64,000 nt of DNA from Datnioides undecimradiatus (Eukaryota > Chordata > Actinopteri > Lobotiformes > Datnioididae): NCBI GenBank assembly GCA_008933995.1, contig WARS01000026.1:2184501-2248500 (forward strand), given 5' to 3'. Positions 39,796 through 51,770 of this stretch are shown here, piece after piece. How positions within the stretch are numbered: position 1 is the stretch's first letter; every line of letters starts with the position of its first letter. A program made the translations under genes and the position numbers. The notes under the pieces were generated by a model that was not told the origin of the DNA, ran no database searches, and saw only the letters and a list, made by a program, of their open reading frames with translations.

Positions 39796-42700
39796 ATGAC
39801 TGCTGTGGTCCGACCAGGAGTCAATGTTTCAGAGCTGTGTGAGGAAGGGGACAAGTTCCTTGAGGCTGGAGAGTTTGAGAGGGCTACCACTCTCTACATG
39901 TCTGCCTTTAGGACTCACGCTGCCTCCACAGTGTCTCATATGCGGAAACTTAAGTCCTGCTTGGGTGGGGTGATCTCTACTCTAGAAGGATGGCTTGACA
40001 GTCAAGGAGAGAACCACCCTGTTGAGGGTCTTAACAAAGGTCTTGCAGCTGTGTTTCTGTCTACACTTTGCCCCAACAATTTGTCAGCCAGCATTTTCAA
40101 AATGGAGTCTCTCCTTCAGAGTGGCGGGCATGGCTGCGAGGAGATTTTTGCTCGCTGCACTGCTCTGCTTGATGAGAAGCGAAACTCTCCTCCACAAGGT
40201 GTAACAAGGTGTATGGTGTTGGAGATAACTCGTGCCCTGGCCTGCTTGTTCTCAGAACCTCATAGTATCAAGGGGCTGAAGCTTTACCTCCAAGCTTATC
40301 AGAAAAACAAATCTGAGACTGTCTCATTGGTTAAAAGCAGACAAGCTATGCACCTTACCAAAATAGTCAGGGTCTTTACAGACCAAGTACTGAACATACA
40401 TCCTTGTCTGAATTTTGACAGCAAGTGTCCGCTGACCAAAAATGAGAATGATGAGCTAGATGAGAAGGATTCCTCTACAATTATTGAGTTTTTGTTGGCT
40501 ATCTCCCCTGGTAATAGAGAAGTGCAGGAACTTCAAGCAGCATATTTATTTTTGACAGGCAGGTTTGGGGACAGTGCAGATGTGTACTCTGCTCTCTTAA
40601 ATCATGGTCAGTGTCAGAAAATGTCAGATGGTTGTACAGACAAGTTACCTCAAGACACGCCTGAGAGGAGAGCTGGACTCCTAACTGGTCGAGCAGCTGC
40701 CTGCTTGTCAGCAGGTGGACAGACTGCAGAAGCTTGCAGGGATTTGGGGGAAGCATTTGACATTCATCCTGCCACTGCCCGAATTCATTTCCAAAAGCTT
40801 TTCACAGAACATGGTACTGGGATGGCTGCTCGAAACCATCTCCGTCAGCAGGCTGAGAGGGGCCTGTCTGGGTATAGAGAAAGGGTCCTCATCCGTCCAG
40901 ACCTGCGGTCCACCGAAGGGGTTGAACTCCTGGACCCTGTGATCACTCAGTTACGGACCCTGTGCCATTTAGAGCCTGATGGGGGAGGCAGAGAGCTGCG
41001 GGTGAGACTGGCCGACTGTCTTCTCCTAAGAGGGGAGCACAAAGAGGCCCTCTCTATCTGTAGCCAACTAGCTGCTGCCAAAGGTCAGCAGAGCTATCAA
41101 AACACAGTGCAGGTTCTTCGTGGATATGCACGACTTCTCTCTGATGACCACAAGGGGGCATTGGAAGACTTTCAGACTGTGATTGAACACAATGCCCCCC
41201 ACCCATCCAGCTGTGTGCGGGCACTGTGTGGCAGGGGGCTCCTGCGCATGATGGGCGGCCTTAACTACCTCACGGCTTTAGATTATGTGACAGCCAGCAG
41301 GCTGCAGCCTCAAGAAACAGCACTGACTGTTCGATGCTTGGTGCCATGGAACTACCGGGGATTGCTGTTTACTGTTTTACTGGAGCAGGGACGAGTCATG
41401 CTAGAGGGTACTGGAGAACACAAATCCAAATCCAGTTCCACTGAAGACTCGCCCCAGCCCCAGCAAGGGGATCAGCTGCAGGCCGCATCAAAAAGAGACA
41501 ACCACAGATCAGGGTATGATATTTGTCTCATGTGTAGTTACTCAATAGGCCTTTTGCGTGAACAACATCTGGTATGTCATAGTATAAAAAGCACTGTTGA
41601 ATTGAATTTTAGCTACTTCACTTTGAGGGTCCTAGTATTGTGCCTCCTCACTGTTGCACTGTCATGGCTTACAGGGACATTTTACTAAAACAAAGCCATT
41701 GTTAATGTCGCTTGTAAAGCTTGTGCTCAGTCAAATATCAATAGTAAAAAAGGCCAATGCTGTGTCTGAATACAAATTGCAAGTTTTTCTTGTTGTATTT
41801 AGTTATCTGGTTAATGTTTATCTCAATTTGGCTACAAATTTTAGTTTACAATCTCTGTTGTAGTGAAAGTTTTCATTCGTTCTCAGTTACATGCATTCCT
41901 TGGTGTTTCACTTTTTCCCCACTCCTGGCTTCAGGACTCCTGCTGGCGTTCAGTCTCTGGCTGTGCTGCTGATGGAGCTCCAGCCTGGTGTTGATGGGCC
42001 TCAAATCCTGGCAGCAGATGCTTTGTACCAGCTCGGACGTGTTGAGGAAGCCTATCGGTTACTGCTTTCCATTGGTCCCACCAATCCTCGTGCACCCATA
42101 CTGGCTCGCCTCGCTCTGCTGCAGCTGCACAGAGGATTTCTTTATGACACCAATCAGGCATGTAGACTTAGAGCAGTGGGTCCCAAAGTGAGGTCCAGAG
42201 ATAATTTCATTATCATTTTTTTTAGAAAATTAACAGTTTCATAGTTCATGTCGTGTGAGGACTTGTTGCAATTTGAGATTTTACAATCCTAATGGTTTTT
42301 TGTTTTTTGGGGGGAAAAAACATTGCACTGTTGCCTGTGCTGAAATGATCACCTAGGTTAAAAATAGCCTGGTATGCTGAGTGAAAAACTAATTAGATTT
42401 CTTAATTTGTAAGTGAGATAATACTTTAAAGTGTGATGATGCTGCCCTTGTCAAACCTGGTGCTGCATTTAATCAGAGATCAGAAGAACAAAACTACCAC
42501 TATTAGATCAAGAAATCAGTTGATCACTCTTGCTCTTTTTTTCTTACTGAATTTAATTACTGAGTCTGAATGTGTTGGATACCCTGCCTTACGTACCTTA
42601 CAGATACGCTACAAGGCTGAGAGTTTCCCTGTTGTTTGAATACTAAACACATTCCTCCAAGATCAAACTGAATTAAACTTAATTCTGGCGTGTAAGGTAA

Positions 42701-45654
42701 TTTGGATTGGGTAGTTTTACATTTTGTCATTTTGAGCATTAAACAATTAGTCATTAAGTAAATTATTCATTGCATTATGAGTACGTTAGGAAAAAGCACT
42801 GAACTTTAATTATTCATTACTACATATTGGTAGAAAACATGTATCATCTCAGCTGACAAACTAAATGACAATCTGACTGAACTGAATAATAGCTTTGCAG
42901 TATACATGTGTCTGTATACTGGGTTGCACAATACATTCATGCTTAATAAATTTATTAACTAATTTTACAACTTCTAAAGTAAAAGAGAAACATTTAATTC
43001 ATGTGCATTTTCCCCACAGCTGCTAAAAAAGCTCATTCAGTGCGCTGACACAAGCTGCTTACGCCCCCTGTTGGCGGTGGCTCAACACAAGGATCGGGGG
43101 CTGCTGCAGACACACTGCCATGCAGCTGCAAAACGCATCCTGGAGGGCAAGAGAGAGGAGAGCGCGGTCAGGGAGGCTGTTGCTTATCTCTCCATCGCTA
43201 TCATGGCCTCTGGTGATTAGAATCTCCATGATGAAATATTGATGTTTGTTACTTGTTGACTTAATTATTAGTGGGTAATACTTAAATCTAGATAGGGGAA
43301 GTGATTATAGGGATAAAAAGAAGGTTTGGCACTAGTGGGAGCTTTGCTTCTGTGGTTGGCTTTAGTTCAGCAGATGTACAAACACTGAGCACAAAGCAGG
43401 CAGATTGACTCTGTGTAATTTAATTAGAGGGCAGCTAACCTGAGCAGACAATTGAGATGTAAAGCTATTTCAGCACATATCATAAATGCTTCTTGACTGT
43501 GTATCATTGCTTGTGTATCATTATCGTGTTTGTCATTGCTTATTCTTTAAGAACAAGTAAAGAAATAGCCACTTAAATGTAAAATGAGTATGCTGTGAAT
43601 TTTGTGAAATCAGTCAGATAACTGTATTTTTTCAGGTAGTGAAGCTACAGACTCTTTGCTGGAGAGAGCAAGGTGTTATGCCCTGCTGGGCCAACGAAAG
43701 ACAGCCATCTTTGATTTCACTGCTATTCTAAAGGAGCACCCAAAACATGTTCGTGCCCTCTGTGGACGAGGCTTCACCTATCTCATGCTTAACCAACAAA
43801 AGGTATTCATGAGTATTCATATTTATATTTTGGCTCATAAGAAGTTGCCCTATGCAGTTGTTAGTGATGTATATTGAATTTTAATATTCCTTTTTTAGGA
43901 ATGCACTCATGATATCCTGGCAGCCCTTCAAATAAACACTGACATAGTAACCAGAGACATCCTCTCACTCAAGGAGAAGGCACGGAAGCTGATCTGTGAT
44001 TGGCTGCATCAGTTCTGTCGGACCAATCTGTCAGACATCCTGGGCACTAGTGCTGTCCCCTGCCATGAGGAGCAGCTCAGAGAGGCTTTTATAATTGCTG
44101 GAGCTCTGATGAGGACTGACTGCCGAGACCCCAGATGGCATCTCCTCTATGTGGACGTACTCTTGGCCAAAGGTGAGATGGGAAAGTTGCTGCTGGAATT
44201 CTTAGGTTGGATCATTGAGTCAGTGGAAATGGTCTGGTGAGGAGATTACGGTTTAAGCAGTGAGGTGTTTTCACTTTGATGAAACAGACTATTGAACAGT
44301 GCTCCTTGTTCACAGTAATCCTTATGCCTGCTGTTATGGTCCATCTGCTCCAGGTGAGGTTAAGGCAGCAGGTGCTCATCTGTGCCAGGTGTTTGGTCAG
44401 GAGCCAAGAGATGCAGTGGCCCAGGCCAGGGTGGGTGTTGTGGAGGCCTGGCAGCAGAACTACCGCAGCGCAGCTCGCAGGCTCAGCAAACTGACTGAGA
44501 AAGATGCATCCAGCCTGGACTTCTTGCTGGCGCTGATCCCACTCAATCAGCGAAAATGCACAGCACAGGTAAGCCTGTCCAGGATTCCTAGACTCAGCCC
44601 AGAATGAGCATAGTTGTCTGTGTCAACTACCATCATCTGAAAATTTGTTTTATCATTTCTATTTCTCTGTGATTCTGTGAAGCCCCAGTGTCTTTTCTGA
44701 AGATAATTTCTCATTTCACCTGCATAAAATTCTGATTAAATCTCTTCTCTCTGTTGTTTTTACATGGTGTCATTGTTATTTACATCACTTTTTATATTTT
44801 GACACAGTCACAAAATATATATATATAAAATAAAATAGACCCAACAAAACTGTACACAGCACCTCTGTCAATGAAGGAGTTTCTCATTAAATGAGTATTT
44901 CATAGGCTTGAAATGGACAGCAAGGTCAGAGAAGATGGAAAAGTATGCACAATGTATGATTCTGGAGAGCATCAATAAATAAACATATTTCCTTACTCAA
45001 ATTCAAGAACTAAATTAAGTCTGTTTATGCATCTTCAAAATGCATATTAATTGCTTGGCATCTGTATTGCACCAGGCAGCAGCACAGGAGGCCAGCAGTG
45101 TGTCATCAGGTGGTCAGTGGGATCAGGCCGTTACACTCCTGACTGTGGCAGTACAAGCAGTGGGCAATCACAGACTTCAGTATCTCCGCCAGCGAGCTGC
45201 TTACAGACTTCAGTATCTCCGCCAGCGAGCTGCTTGCCTCGCTCAGCTGGGCTTGCATGAGCGGGCTATAGCTGACCTGGACAGAGTCATCCAGAGACAC
45301 ACTGGATCTGACTCTAGCAGCCCTGATGACCCCCAAGTCTGGGTGGAGGACTTGTGTCGGCGAGGCCGCAGCCTGGTGCTATGTTCCAGAGAAGCAGCTG
45401 CTCTGGAGGATTTCACCCAGGCCTTTGAGCTCCACAGGGACTACGCCATTCATTGTGTGGAGGCTGGGCTGGGGAAGCTGCGTCTGGCTGAGTGCTTTCT
45501 CAGGGGGGCCCTGCTACACTACGGGGAGCAGAAGCCCAGTAAAGCCTGGACGTTGATTGAATGTGGCCTCTTGTTGGACAGTGAGAACACAGAGCTCCGC
45601 AGACTGAGGGCAAAGGTCAAACGAGAAGTGACCAGCCCCTGCAATGTCAACTAG
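39796..45654 (+). CDS. ttc34: Tetratricopeptide repeat protein 34
   Basis: Coding exons: 39796-41513, 41935-42157, 43020-43212, 43636-43802, 43899-44172, 44354-44568, 45076-45654. They total 3369 nt, giving 1122 residues. The start MTAVVRPGVNVSELCEEGDK follows a 5' UTR part of the same exon (39767-39795). TPR-type helix pairs recur throughout, for example GDKFLEAGEFERATTLYMSA near the N-terminus, ARCYALLGQRKTAIFDF near residue 720, and RRGRSLVLCSREAAALEDF near the C-terminus. No enzyme motif, signal peptide or membrane segment is seen. It is probably a cytoplasmic or ciliary scaffold; that role is inference. Two oddities: the second intron starts with GC rather than GT, and the last exon carries a perfect 33-bp tandem duplication. 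The length is close to what I recall for vertebrate TTC34 (roughly 1,050-1,100 aa). Confidence 0.85.
42174..42205 (+). mobile_element. hAT-like transposon terminus fragment
   Basis: The sequence cagtgggtcccaaagtgagg resembles the terminal inverted repeat of hAT-family elements (CAGTGGTTCCCAAAGTG-like). It begins 16 bases downstream of the ttc34 exon 2 end. I did not find the matching opposite terminus, so this is a fragment or a chance match. Confidence 0.4.
45170..45235 (+). repeat. ttc34: Perfect 33-bp in-frame tandem duplication in ttc34 exon 7
   Basis: 45170-45202 and 45203-45235 are identical. The result is the 11-residue helix piece RLQYLRQRAA(Y/C) read twice in a row. The absence of any difference between copies points to a recent event or an assembly error. 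Confidence 0.9.
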
Positions 45655-46260
45655 TGCTGATAGTCTGAGTCACACATAGTGTAGATGTAGCTGAGGTTAC
45701 ATTATGAAACATTGTCAGTGCCTGTACCTTGAGATGTCATACTGTGGAGAAATTATCGAACTGATTACAAGAAGTTTGATGATCATTTAAGAACACAGTA
45801 TATGTTTGAAAGAATAATAGCAGTGTTTATTATGAGATTAATGTCTTTAGAATCACAGCAAAGCAGTATACTAAATATTAGGGGACTGTCCAAATGGTCA
45901 AGATTTTTAACATCACAGCTTTATTGAATGTTTATGCTACCACGATTTTATGAACCACTTAACTTTGGAAGTTCATTCATTTTATTTTATTAATTTTAAA
46001 TCATAGTTGACTGAATTATTGTGGAAACAGCCACAAACATAACATGGTCAGGATGATTATTTGGTATAAAGGAAATCACGAAATGTAAAACTAAATATCA
46101 TAGTTTAATTCAAACCTGAGATTTAAGAAAGTGCCCAGTGTGCAGGTTTTATGCTTTTAAAATGGACGATGCACAGCTTTATTAAACTGAATGAAGGACA
46201 GCAAACACAACTTAGTAGGCATAAATGCAGGAGAACAAAAATAAATACTGCGGTTTGGTC
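45655..46260 (+). other. ttc34: ttc34 3' UTR
   Basis: This is the region after the TAG at 45652-45654. The first clear AATAAA on this strand is at 46240-46245. If it is used, the ttc34 transcript would extend into the alas2 3' UTR on the opposite strand. Confidence 0.4.
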
Positions 46261-46421
46261 CACACCACTGACATTAAAGAGTGTTTCAGCACAAGTACAA
46301 AATAAGTACTTCAGTACTTTTCTCAGTGCATCTGAAGTAAGACTTGATGTTGAATATAGCATTAAATTCATACATTTATTGTATGTGTAACTTGTGTCGG
46401 GGCGCTACATGTATTTTGGTA
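46160..46421 (-). other. alas2: alas2 3' UTR
   Basis: This region lies downstream of the alas2 stop on the minus strand. Minus-strand AATAAA signals are read as TTTATT at 46375-46380, very close to the stop, and at 46178-46183. The second gives a UTR of roughly 260 bases and is the more likely one. Confidence 0.45.
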
Positions 46422-47693
46422 TTACACAGAAACAGTTATGTATTGTGGTTCCATGTTGCCGAAGTAGGATTTCTCCCACTCACTCATAAGGTCAAAGTGC
46501 AGCGGACGGTCACAGAAGGTGCAGGAGGCCCTGGCTGGGCTGTTGAGCAGGAGCCCTGCCTCCTGCCACACCTCCACCAGTTTATCTGTGAATGAAACAC
46601 AGACATTGATCAGTCAAATGCCAATATTTATTTCTCTTTTACTTCCAAAAATGTCATATCTGGTTATTTTAGCCAGCACAAACTGTGGTTCTGATTTGAG
46701 TTTTGCTTCTAAGGGAACACATTTTACAGCCTCAACTGATTATTGTCATTTTTACTGCACTGCAGTGGATGGTGACAGGAGGCTGCCAAGAGATTCATAC
46801 GTATATGCTTACAGAGCAGCGGGACATAAATCACTTGTATCGGCCCTTTTTCCTACTTAACTTGATTGGAGGATTACTAGAACAGCTCTGACCTAATTTC
46901 TGTGAGGATCCCCGACACTCACCCACAAAGTACTCCATCATGGCGGGATCATGATGAGGAGATGGAGCCAGGCGCAGCAGCTCCTCACCACGAGGCACTG
47001 TGGGGTAGTTTATGGCCTGCACGTAGATGTTATGTCTCTCCAGCAGGGTGTCACACACCTTGGTGTTCAGCTCTGCATTGCCCACCTAGAAAATGGATTT
47101 AGAAAGATGATTACCTAGGGATTGCATGTATTTACCTAATTTACCTAACATTTTATTTTTTATTTTAAATTTTTATTTTTTTAGAAACAACCAAGTTGGC
47201 GGGCCAGCTTTGCAGCTCTTACTTTGGTCTGCCTGGATTTACGAAGTCAAAAGTATTTTTCTTTTTAGTTTAGTTATAGTGAAGTGATACATTTAAAAAG
47301 TAATTACAAATTGATAAATTAAATAAGAATTTAATTCATGTATTAAAAGCCCTTTGTTTTCAAAATTTACATTTAAAATAGAATCACAAAATAAGTTATG
47401 TCACAAGATCTGCATTTGCACAATTTAAAGGCAAAAACAATTATCTTAATGTCTTATCATTTCTTTATAAACTTTTTTAAATGAAACAACCGAAAAAGTG
47501 GTGCCAGTGGCCCACTCCAGATTTAATGTGTGTTGAACTGTACGTATTGGGTTACAGAGAAGCATCAGGCCTTTTTCACAGAGGGCGACTAAAGCACAGA
47601 TGTTACCAGTAACATTAATGATGGCTCATTTCTCATTATTTCATCATAATTTCTTCAGTCAGATGAGGAGTTGATGGCCTGCGAAATGGTGGA

Positions 47694-47739
<46 letters not shown>

Positions 47740-50700
47740 CTGTTGTACCTGTATAGGGATGATGTGACTGGGACAGTTGACCACAGGCAGGCCTTTGTCC
47801 ATGAGCAGCTGCCTCATGTGTTTGACGTTCCTTTGGTGGGCTCTGCGGAGCACCTGCCCCTCAGGACTCTTCAGGATCCGGACAGACTCCAGGGCTCCAG
47901 CCAGGACCATTGGGGGCAGGGCTGTGGTGAAGATAAAGCCGGCTGCATAGGAGCGCACCGTGTCCACCAGGGCGGTGCTGCTGGCAATGTAGCCTCCAAC
48001 ACAGCCAAAGGCTTTACCTGCAACAGCATCAGATGACGGCAGGTGTGGGAGGTGGGGAGACTAGTTAGTGATGTGATGTACTTTTACCCAAGTACTAATG
48101 TCACATACAGAAATGAGTTCTTCCACTTTATTGTTTTGTACTTTTTCTATACTTTTCGAGAGAAAACAAAATTTTATTGACTTTTATGAGATTAAACTAC
48201 CCAACAGTAAAATTGTTTTATAATGTTATTTATAAAACAGTTACATAATTTACATAACCCAACAACTATTTGGCATATTGGCATATATTACCCCCAGTGA
48301 ATTAAATCAAATGATGTTTTGATTGGTGTTTTGAATGATGTTGTTTCTTTATTTATTGCAGCGTGAACTGCCTTGTAAAGTCAAGTGCTGTAATCCAGGA
48401 TTAGTTTACACTTGAGACCTGTGCTTGACAGGGATTTCTACCTAAAGTCGTCATGAAGCTACACAGCATGGACTCCCTGATGATGCCGTTATCAGTATGA
48501 CCAGAGAGGGAGTAGAGCAGGCACCCAGCTGATAACACCTCTGCTTCCTCTGATGAGAGCTCACTTCTCTCCTGCCCTCATTTAACCATCATCGGAGGAG
48601 TATCATGGTTGTTGAGAGCGATTGCTGCCGTGCTGGCAATATGACAGCGCCAGTTAGAGCAAGTGGCAGAAAATGGGAGTTTGGCCAAGAAAAGAGGCAA
48701 TTAATCTACAACAGTTTGAAGCCGTTTGCCTTGCCCTTTTACTGTCCTGCCCTCATCTTTCAGATGAAAATTATAAGAGGAGATAAGGAAAGAAAAGAGA
48801 AATTTCCTCTAAAGATGCTCACCTAAGGTCCCAGAAACAATGTCAATCTTGTGCATAACGTTGTCCCTCTCTCCCACTCCTGCTCCATGGGCTCCATACA
48901 GGCCTACAGCGTGAACTTCATCAACAAACGTCAGAGCTCCGTAACGGTGAGCTACATCGCACAGCTCCTCCAGAGGACATATGGCACCTGAAAGCCCCCA
49001 GAGAATAAGATGTTATAATTAGAACTGTGCAATTATAGGTGAACAGCAGGACGCTCATGCTGCAAATGCTATCACTGCGTGGGATCTAGATGTGTGCCAT
49101 AGGCCTAAAATGTATGTGGAGAGTTATTTTCACCATTTGCTGTGTTAAAATCTCTTCTACGTCCACACATCATTAGACATTCATATGAAAACACTCTGTT
49201 TATGTTAGTGTGTTTTTTTTTGTTGTTTTTTTTTATATCCTCCTGGTTATGGTCACACTCATCCATTCAGCTCAGCTGGTGCTTTATGGAGCTGTCAGCA
49301 GTGTAATATCACACTGAGAAATAGAGCTGAGGTGGGGAACTATCTCCTCTTATGGGAGACAGTGATGGATGACAGATAGCCCAGACTGAATAATTATAGA
49401 TTGTAGAAATATGAATTCTCCAAACCTGGGTTTCTCTTTATCCGCTATTAATTATAACATTGCTGATGATGACTTGTGGACTTTAGTTAAAATATGGATA
49501 AAATATAACAGGAAACAATCAAAGTTATCAATGTTATAGTGCTTTTTTAGTTTGTGGAACATTTTTTGTAAATATATTGCGGCCAAAGAGTGAGCTTCTT
49601 TTTATTACTGTTATATGTCATAATATTACCTATTTATCTAAACACTTTCTGTATATAAAGGCCAAGTTTAAGTAGGTTTACCCACAAGCATTCTTTAAAT
49701 TACATTGGATTAATTAATGAAACAAATCTTCTCTTCCATTGCTAATTAACATCTCATTATACTCACCATCCATGGAGTGCACTGTCTCAAAAGCCACTAT
49801 TTTTGGTGTCTTGGGGTCAGAGCGTTGCAGCAGCTCCTCCAGGTGTCGGCTGTCATTGTGGCGGAAGATGAAGCGCTTGGCTCTGCTGTTCCTGATGCCC
49901 TGAATCATTGATGCGTGGTTCCCTGCATCAGAGTAGATCTCACACCCTGTACACCACAAAGAACACACATCATTTAACCTTATGAACCCTAAGACACATC
50001 TTTCCTACAGTGTGATGTGATTATGAGGCATCTGGAAATGTAAATGACAAACAGGGACATTGATGTTAAGGTTTTTTTGAACGTCATCACCTCCATCTAT
50101 TTGGCTCAGAGGTCCTACGGTCAGTATTTACCTGGAAGCATCTTGGCGAGAGTGAAGAGAGTGGAGTCATTTGCCACAAAGCAAGAGGAGAAGACCAGTG
50201 CTGCGTCTTTCTGGTGCAGCTGGGCCAGCTCATTCTCCAGAGACACATGGAAGTTACTGGTGCCTGAGATGTTTCTGGTCCCACCTGCTCCTGCACCGTG
50301 CTTGTCCAGGGCATCTCTGAGATCATCCAGAACAAAATGATCTTCAGTTATTCATTAGTTAATGCATTCCCTGCAGTTAACCCATACAGTGAAAGTGCCT
50401 GTCACTTTCTTTCAAATGTTTTTCAAATTGCTACAAATCCCACTAATTAGCATACGAATATAAGTGTCTTATGTTCAAAAAAACTCCCACATGTACATTT
50501 AAAATACAAATGGTGCAATGACTGAGTTCAGCTTCTGGTTTGCTTTTTGCCAGAGCTGTAGAATCACGCCAGAGTAACAAAAATCAGGACTGAAGACTGG
50601 ACAAATCAGCTGACTTAACTTGATATTTGCCTCCTTTAGTTGACTTTAGACCTGACAACAGCCTGGTGTAATCTTGGTAAAATAAAAAAAATATATATAT

Positions 50701-51749
50701 AGACAGTGATAAGCAGGTGTTTGAACCCTCTACAATGAAAAAATGAGCATTAGGCAATAAAGGACTTTATCTTCTCAGTGTTAAAATGACACAATTAACA
50801 TAACTTTAAAAGATACTTGTAGGACATCTGACTTGGATTTTTTCTGATGCAAACTCATTTTACCTGATTGCATTCAGGACCCGTGGGTGCCGACTCATCC
50901 CCAGATAGTCGTTGCTGCACCAGACAGAGACCTGCGAGCCTGCCCGCCCAATGAAAGAGTAGTCCTCGGCAAAAGGGAACACCTCAGCTCTCCTGTTCAC
51001 GGTCTTGAAAACTCTGTAAGTGTGGTCCTTCTTTTTCTCAGCAATCTTCTCATTAAAGAAGTTGTCATAGTCATAGCTGGGGCCAACTGCAGGAGTGATA
51101 GATAGAGCGTGTAGATTTTAAATTACTTACAGCACTCAGTGAGCGGCTATTAAATAGGTAATGTTAGTGGCTTTTAGCTGCAAAACATACCCATGTTGTC
51201 TTTAAGAAGGTGGGTGACAGTGTTGGCTTGAGCTGGTGCTGGGAGGATTGAATCCTTTAAACCCTTCAGCAGTGAAGTCATCAGACCTGTGAAGGAAGAG
51301 TGCACCTCTGTCACTGCGAGATGTTACTATTTCTGATTCCCTTTTGATATTTGCCTCTGTCAAAAGCTCAAACTGACTTACTCTGGTGTCAACACAACAG
51401 CTGTTTAAGTCGTCATACCTTCCTTGACGTCCTCCTGTACTTCGGGGCTGGCTCGAACCATCCCAATCTGAGAGGTTACAAAAGGGCAACCCTTCGATGC
51501 AGACACAGCCACCTGAGTAGCTGTTTGAGCGAAGAACCTCCTCTGGTCCACTGTGGGAAGTCGATTTGTCTTTGGTTGCATGGGTGAGACACTCAGTTTG
51601 GCCTCCAGAGAGGCCAGACCGCTCACACTGATCTGGCGAGCGATGATGGGGCATTGATCGGCCAAGGACATCAAGGTAGCCCCTGTTCTCCTTAAAGCCG
51701 GCTTTGGGACAGACTTCAGGAAGGGGCAGTGATGAAGAAAGGCAGCCAT
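46422..51749 (-). CDS. alas2: 5-aminolevulinate synthase, erythroid, mitochondrial
   Basis: Coding exons in transcript order: 51749-51419, 51286-51191, 51086-50864, 50316-50132, 49946-49767, 48987-48823, 48017-47749, 47085-46923, 46585-46422. They total 1776 nt, giving 591 residues. The enzyme condenses glycine with succinyl-CoA to 5-aminolevulinate in the mitochondrial matrix, the first step of haem synthesis, using pyridoxal phosphate. Three Cys-Pro haem-regulatory motifs sit in the N-terminal targeting region: C8-P9, C33-P34 and C88-P89. The catalytic core starts near residue 143 ([15 protein letters not shown]) and includes [38 protein letters not shown] and the cofactor lysine in SGTLGKAFG (about K395), which straddles the exon 6/7 coding junction. 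The C-terminus ([10 protein letters not shown]) is intact. The erythroid paralogue is chosen over alas1 because of the N-terminal sequence and the IRE upstream. Confidence 0.96.
47695..47739. repeat. (GCA)15 trinucleotide repeat in alas2 intron
   Basis: Fifteen perfect GCA units read on the plus strand; they are TGC on the alas2 strand. The repeat starts nine bases inside the intron after the alas2 exon that ends at 47749. Confidence 0.95.
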
Positions 51750-51770
51750 TATACTCCAGCTGTTCTTAGT

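Noticed and set aside
47671..48036. Plus-strand open frame with a poly-Ala run
   Set aside because: It is the antisense of an alas2 exon extended through the GCA repeat, and the real gene is on the other strand.
46422..51749. alas1 (housekeeping) as the identity of the synthase gene
   Set aside because: The 5' UTR IRE and the N-terminal sequence fit the erythroid alas2 gene.
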